The position numbers and the translations under genes were made by a program. Positions 6,153-9,442 of a DNA stretch of 9,442 nucleotides are shown piece by piece. The DNA comes from an uncultured Lachnospiraceae bacterium (GTDB lineage: Bacteria; Bacillota; Clostridia; Lachnospirales; Lachnospiraceae). The stretch covers positions 1-9,442 of the forward strand of contig CABRSG010000080.1 in NCBI GenBank assembly GCA_902473545.1, in the 5' to 3' direction. The stretch's first letter is position 1. Each line of letters opens with the position of its first letter. The notes below the pieces were generated by a model that saw nothing but the letters and a program-made list of their open reading frames with translations, searched no databases and was not told the DNA's origin.

Positions 6153-7472
6153 TTACAAGAGTTTTCCCCAAAATGCAATGCCTGTTTCCAAAAATCCTGT
6201 CAAAAAAATTCCATTTTTCTGATTTTCGTAATCCCATCCCCGATATGCAGCAAAATGCCGGAAATATACGCTTTCTTGCTCCGGATGAACCTCCTTCGAA
6301 ATTTTCTGTTCATTATCCTTATCGTCCAGTTCTATGATCTCCCAGGAGCCGCGGAGTTCTTCCGCAGGAATCTTCTCCAGCGGCTCTCCGGTAAAAGGTT
6401 CCGGCCCAAGCGCCGGCCATCCATCAATCAGAAACATCGGACGCACCATCAGGTAATGCTTCTTAAAGCTCAGACGGTTCTCATACTCATCACGGTAACT
6501 CTCCGCCATCGCCCCGTCACGGATATGGTGTACGAAAAAATACTGTTTCCGCACCGGATCATAAAACGGCACTCCGTGTCCCGGCCCGCGAAAACCTCCC
6601 CATTTCCATCCGGCATTTTCCGATCCCACACCGGGAGCGCAAGCTCTAAACCGATAGCTGTTTGCAATCTTTTCTCCCATGCTTTCTTCCACAAGATTTT
6701 TTCCTTCCCGATCTACATAGGGACCGGTCACCGTCCTGCTTCTGCCAACCCGGACATCATAATTATTCCCCAGCCAGCCGTAGGACTGAAACAGATAAAA
6801 ATATCCTGTCTCCGGCACATAGATCACAGCCGCCCCCTCAGGTCCGTCCAGTTTCGGCGGACGACTTTTTCTGGAGATACAGGTTCCTAAAGTTTTCGGA
6901 TCCTCATCAAGCGGAAGCCCGGTGGACGCCTCCAGTTCCTTTATGTAAATCCCCCCAAAGAAGGAACCGTATACCAGATAGCAGTGCTCTTTTGCCCAGA
7001 TGATATGCGGGTCAATGGCATTCGGATAGGTGTCGTCCGTTCCCCAGGTGTCTGCCACTACGCCCCGGTTTTCAAAAGGCCCCAGCGGATGCTTTGCCGC
7101 TGCCAGCCAGATCCTGGATTCTGAACTGCCAAAGCTCCTGGTTGCAGAATAGTACATCCGATACTCGCCCTTTACACACTCGGTAAAAGGAGCCCAGAAA
7201 TTTTGGGTGGGCGGATACTCGCCGTTATCCCGTCCCTGCGCGATCGCTTTTGGGGAGAGCACACACTTCTCATAATGAAAGTGCACCAGATCTGCAGAGC
7301 TTCGTACCGGAATCCCGATCTCATCCGGCAGTCCGAGAGCCGGTCCGTATGCGTCCGTGCAGTAAGAATAATATGTTTTTGTCACAGGATCCCACATCAT
7401 AGAAGGATCATGGGCTCCTGCAAAAGCGTTTGATCTTATGTGATAGTCGTTTAGCCGCAGCAAACCTTCCAT
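6153..7472 (-). CDS. Glycoside hydrolase family 43, intracellular arabinanase-like
   Basis: The 439-residue enzyme has the five-bladed beta-propeller signatures of GH43 arabinan endo-1,5-alpha-L-arabinosidases. AHDPS (20-24) carries the general base Asp22, NAIDPH (151-156) the pKa-tuning Asp154, and DGPEGA (209-214) the general acid Glu212. GPGHG (296-300) supplies His299, equivalent to the calcium-coordinating His of arabinanases. A C-terminal module (about 370-439), starting LRGSWEIIELD and ending near TGIAFWGK, resembles the lipocalin-like accessory domain of two-domain arabinanases. There is no signal peptide, so it should act in the cytoplasm on imported oligosaccharides. The ABC permeases upstream fit this. 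AGGGAG just before the ATG is its ribosome binding site. GH43 specificities vary, so arabino-oligosaccharide is the favoured but unproven substrate; a xylo- or galactofuranosidase-type activity is possible. Confidence 0.88.
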   Translation of the reverse strand: MEGLLRLNDYHIRSNAFAGAHDPSMMWDPVTKTYYSYCTDAYGPALGLPDEIGIPVRSSADLVHFHYEKCVLSPKAIAQGRDNGEYPPTQNFWAPFTECVKGEYRMYYSATRSFGSSESRIWLAAAKHPLGPFENRGVVADTWGTDDTYPNAIDPHIIWAKEHCYLVYGSFFGGIYIKELEASTGLPLDEDPKTLGTCISRKSRPPKLDGPEGAAVIYVPETGYFYLFQSYGWLGNNYDVRVGRSRTVTGPYVDREGKNLVEESMGEKIANSYRFRACAPGVGSENAGWKWGGFRGPGHGVPFYDPVRKQYFFVHHIRDGAMAESYRDEYENRLSFKKHYLMVRPMFLIDGWPALGPEPFTGEPLEKIPAEELRGSWEIIELDDKDNEQKISKEVHPEQESVYFRHFAAYRGWDYENQKNGIFLTGFLETGIAFWGKLL

Positions 7473-7490
7473 GTTTTTCTCCCTTTTTTG

Positions 7491-7530
7491 AAAAGGGGCA
7501 GCCGTAAAATCTTTTTCCGCTGCCCCTTTT
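7491..7530 (-). terminator. Perfect 12-bp stem-loop between permease 2 and GH43
   Basis: AAAAGGGGCAGC (7491-7502) and GCTGCCCCTTTT (7519-7530) are perfect inverted repeats with a 16-base loop. Read leftward, the stem is flanked by A6 and ends in four T then C, so it could partly terminate or protect the permease mRNA. The T-run is longer (six T) in the rightward direction, but no rightward gene needs it. The GH43 ribosome binding site starts a few bases after the hairpin. Confidence 0.65.
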
Positions 7531-7550
7531 TTAATCTGTTGAATTGTTTA

Positions 7551-8420
7551 TTAGCCCTTTACGCCGGTAAGCGCCATCGATTCGATGATGTATCTCTGGA
7601 ATATGAAAAACAGTACCAGAGTCGGCAGCAGCGACAATACGGAAGCTGCCATGATCAGCGGATAATCACTGTTTACTGCATAGGCAGAGTTGAACATACG
7701 GATAACTACCTGCAGCGTGTACCATTTATCCTTGGATACGAAGATTGTCGGCGCAAGATAATCATTCCAGATGCCCATGAACCACAGGATCGCCTGCGTC
7801 ATCAGCGCGCCCTTCATCAGCGGGAGGAACACCGCATAGTAAATCTTGAAATAACCGCATCCGTCAATCTTTGCCGCCTCCACCAATGCATCCGGGATGC
7901 TGGTCAGGTTCTGCCGCAGGAAGAAGATCATGCTGACATTACCAAACAGACCAGGCAGGATCAGCGGGAGCAGGTTATTGGTCAGACCCATTCTTGTAAA
8001 CATTACGTACTGAGGAATCATAACAACGGCAAAGGGAATCATCATCGTTGCCAGAAGCCCCAGAAAGATTCCGTTTTTCCCCTTAAATTTCAGCTTACTG
8101 AACGAGAAAGCTGCCAGGGAAGAGGTAAAGCTGCCGACTAACAGCACCGGGATCTCAACGATAAGCGTGTTGCGCACACCCCGCAGGAATTCCGGCTTCG
8201 CCAGCACTTCCGAATATTTACCGAATTTCCACGGATTCGGGATCAGGCTGAAGTTCGCGGAAAGTATCTGATTCTTTGTCATGAAAGAAGCAAAAATCAT
8301 ATACACCAGCGGAAATACCATGGCTACCGCGCCAAGGCAAAGCAGGATAAACACGATCACATTCGTCCTGCGTTCTTTCGAGGTCATACCGCTCGAAGCT
8401 TTTTCATCATTTTTAGCCAT
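7551..8420 (-). CDS. Carbohydrate ABC transporter permease, MalG type
   Basis: The 289-residue inner-membrane protein is the second permease of a CUT1-type sugar ABC importer. Six hydrophobic segments are seen, the first at about 21-47. The EAA loop EAAKIDGCGYFKIYYAVFLP (181-200) is the docking site for the ATPase. The C-terminus ...MALTGVKG is the standard MalG-family ending. It follows permease 1 by 14 bp with a GGGGGTGG purine run as ribosome binding site, so the two are co-expressed and likely form the heterodimeric channel. No ATPase gene is in the window; CUT1 systems in Firmicutes often share one encoded elsewhere (MsmX/MsmK type). The substrate is inferred from GH43 to be an arabinose-containing oligosaccharide. 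Confidence 0.94.
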   Translation of the reverse strand: MAKNDEKASSGMTSKERRTNVIVFILLCLGAVAMVFPLVYMIFASFMTKNQILSANFSLIPNPWKFGKYSEVLAKPEFLRGVRNTLIVEIPVLLVGSFTSSLAAFSFSKLKFKGKNGIFLGLLATMMIPFAVVMIPQYVMFTRMGLTNNLLPLILPGLFGNVSMIFFLRQNLTSIPDALVEAAKIDGCGYFKIYYAVFLPLMKGALMTQAILWFMGIWNDYLAPTIFVSKDKWYTLQVVIRMFNSAYAVNSDYPLIMAASVLSLLPTLVLFFIFQRYIIESMALTGVKG

Positions 8421-8434
8421 TTTCTTTCCACCCC

Positions 8435-9355
8435 CTACTCGATCGTCTTAACCCATTTATCCTGGCCGACAAAGTTAAGCGCTGTAATGATAAAGATGAT
8501 GATCGCCAGAATGAATGCCATTGCAGATGCATAACCCATCTGGTTGTTGCCGAACGCCTTATCGTACAGGTAAAATACTACCGTCGCGGCGCTGTAGTTC
8601 AGACCGCCGTTCGGAACCATAACGAGTACCTCTACAAATACCTGGAAGCCACCGATAAGACCGGTGATCAGCAGGTAGAAGGTAACAGGGGATACCAACG
8701 GCCAGGTGATATTGCGGAACAGATTCCAGCCGCTCGCTCCATCGATCTTCGCTGCTTCATAGTAGTCTTTGGGAATACCCTGCAGACCGGACAGATACAG
8801 GATGATGGAGGTACCAAGACCTTTCCATGTCATAAAGATGATCATTGCCACCTTTACCCAGAATTCATCTCCAAGCCAGTTAGGACCATGTTTGCCGGAT
8901 ATCAGCTTTATAATGCTGTTAAGCAGACCGTAATCGTAGTTGAATACCCACATCCAAAGGATAGATACCGCAACCAGAGAAGAAATAACCGGAATATAGT
9001 ACATGGTACGAAGTACCTTAATGCCTTTGATCTTGCGGTTCATACCCATGGCAATGATAATACCGAGGATCATACCGCAGGGAATGCCGAGCATGTAAAT
9101 AATGGTGTTCAGCAATACCTTCCAGAAACGGTCGTCGGTAAAGAGCTTGATATAGTTCCGGAGACCGACGAAGTTGTCCAGCATGTTGTTCATACCAGTC
9201 CATTTGGTCAGGCTGGCAATAAACGCGAAGACAATCGGGAACGCCATGAAAATCAAAAAGCCGATAAAAGGCGGAGCCACAAATGCAAGCCCCCAGCAAT
9301 GCTCTTTAAAAGCTGCTTTACTCATTTTTTTACGTTTCGCTACGTTACCACTCAC
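8435..9355 (-). CDS. Carbohydrate ABC transporter permease, MalF type (GTG start)
   Basis: The 306-residue inner-membrane protein is the first permease of the sugar importer. It opens with a basic stretch and the segment WGLAFVAPPFIGFLIFMAFP (21-40) typical of the family, has about six membrane spans, and shows the EAA loop EAAKIDGASGWNLFRNITWP (200-219). The frame is open to an ATG at 9439, but that extension would be translated through two stem-loops and is rich in charged, unfamilial residues. GTG at 9355 is chosen because AGGAGG (9365-9370) lies 9 bases upstream. The next gene, permease 2, is 14 bp downstream. The upstream neighbour, probably the extracellular substrate-binding lipoprotein, is outside the window. 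Confidence 0.92.
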   Translation of the reverse strand: MSGNVAKRKKMSKAAFKEHCWGLAFVAPPFIGFLIFMAFPIVFAFIASLTKWTGMNNMLDNFVGLRNYIKLFTDDRFWKVLLNTIIYMLGIPCGMILGIIIAMGMNRKIKGIKVLRTMYYIPVISSLVAVSILWMWVFNYDYGLLNSIIKLISGKHGPNWLGDEFWVKVAMIIFMTWKGLGTSIILYLSGLQGIPKDYYEAAKIDGASGWNLFRNITWPLVSPVTFYLLITGLIGGFQVFVEVLVMVPNGGLNYSAATVVFYLYDKAFGNNQMGYASAMAFILAIIIFIITALNFVGQDKWVKTIE

Positions 9356-9364
9356 GAATTTCCA

Positions 9365-9370
9365 CCTCCT
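9365..9370 (-). promoter_or_regulatory. Shine-Dalgarno that selects the GTG start of permease 1
   Basis: AGGAGG on the minus strand, 9 bases before GTG 9355. No comparable site precedes the ATG at 9325 (Met11), and the ATG at 9439 has its upstream region cut off. Confidence 0.85.
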
Positions 9371-9386
9371 ACTATACAGATAAAAC

Positions 9387-9409
9387 TTAGGCGTTTGCGA
9401 AACGCCTAA
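9387..9409 (-). other. Perfect 10-bp stem-loop upstream of permease 1
   Basis: TTAGGCGTTT and AAACGCCTAA are perfect arms around a 3-base loop. Read leftward it is followed by GTTTTAT and then the permease ribosome binding site 17 bases on. Likely an intercistronic mRNA-stability or partial-termination element between a substrate-binding protein gene beyond the window and the permeases. Confidence 0.65.
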
Positions 9410-9429
9410 TGCCGCATAAATACGGCATT
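9408..9429. other. Second stem-loop abutting the first
   Basis: AATGCCG (9408-9414) and CGGCATT (9423-9429) pair around an 8-base loop. Its arm shares two bases (9408-9409) with the neighbouring stem-loop. In the rightward direction the stem runs into T6 (9428-9433); leftward it is preceded by A6. Confidence 0.55.
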
Positions 9430-9442
9430 TTTTAACCACAAA

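Noticed and set aside
6069..6890. A rightward open frame of 273 codons opposite GH43 and the gap before the regulator.
   Set aside because: It is antisense to an enzyme with intact catalytic motifs; no ribosome binding site or domain was seen.
7488..8141. A rightward open frame of 217 codons opposite permease 2.
   Set aside because: It lies antisense to a well-recognised permease and has low-complexity polar composition without any family signature.
9356..9439. An N-terminal extension of permease 1 starting at 9439.
   Set aside because: It runs through two stem-loops and the AGGAGG ribosome binding site of the GTG start, and does not resemble MalF-type N-termini.

Overview
The window most likely comes from an anaerobic Firmicutes bacterium of the Clostridia, probably Lachnospiraceae or a close gut relative. 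This is inferred from the pth-mfd gene order, strong AAGGAGG-type ribosome binding sites, sigma-A-like promoters, and a carbohydrate-uptake locus with a GH43 enzyme typical of plant-polysaccharide users. No marker gene fixes the genus. No RNA gene, IS element or CRISPR array is visible, and no gene-free stretch exceeds 300 bases.

Left part (1-1521). A leftward housekeeping operon runs nitroreductase - pth - mfd, with mfd cut by the window edge. pth and mfd overlap at ATGA. A good promoter (1379-1407) drives it. A back-to-back promoter (1440-1468, extended -10) drives the rightward MATE efflux gene (1522-2847).

Middle (2840-5153). A two-gene leftward operon encodes two different P-loop proteins of the CobW/G3E type. 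The first is a classical CobW-like metallochaperone GTPase with a roughly 100-residue Cys/His-rich insertion built from an 11-residue tandem repeat. The second, 15 bp downstream, joins a degenerate CobW-like N-terminal domain to a C-terminal domain resembling YcgQ/DUF1980. The second gene ends inside the 3' end of the MATE gene (8-bp convergent overlap). A 19-bp near-perfect palindrome in the 9-1-9 layout of Fur-family operators lies just upstream of the operon's promoter. This suggests a metal-regulated (possibly zinc, Zur-type) metal-allocation module, and it is the most interesting part of the window.

Right part (5154-9442). A leftward carbohydrate locus reads, in transcription order: ABC permease 1 (GTG start), ABC permease 2, intracellular GH43 arabinanase-like enzyme, and a winged-helix regulator with a large aromatic-rich C-terminal domain. 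The substrate-binding protein gene is presumably just beyond the right edge. Strong stem-loops sit before permease 1 and between permease 2 and GH43, and a bulged palindrome precedes the regulator. The likely logic is import of an arabino-oligosaccharide, cytoplasmic cleavage by GH43, and local control by a regulator whose C-terminal domain may sense sugar.
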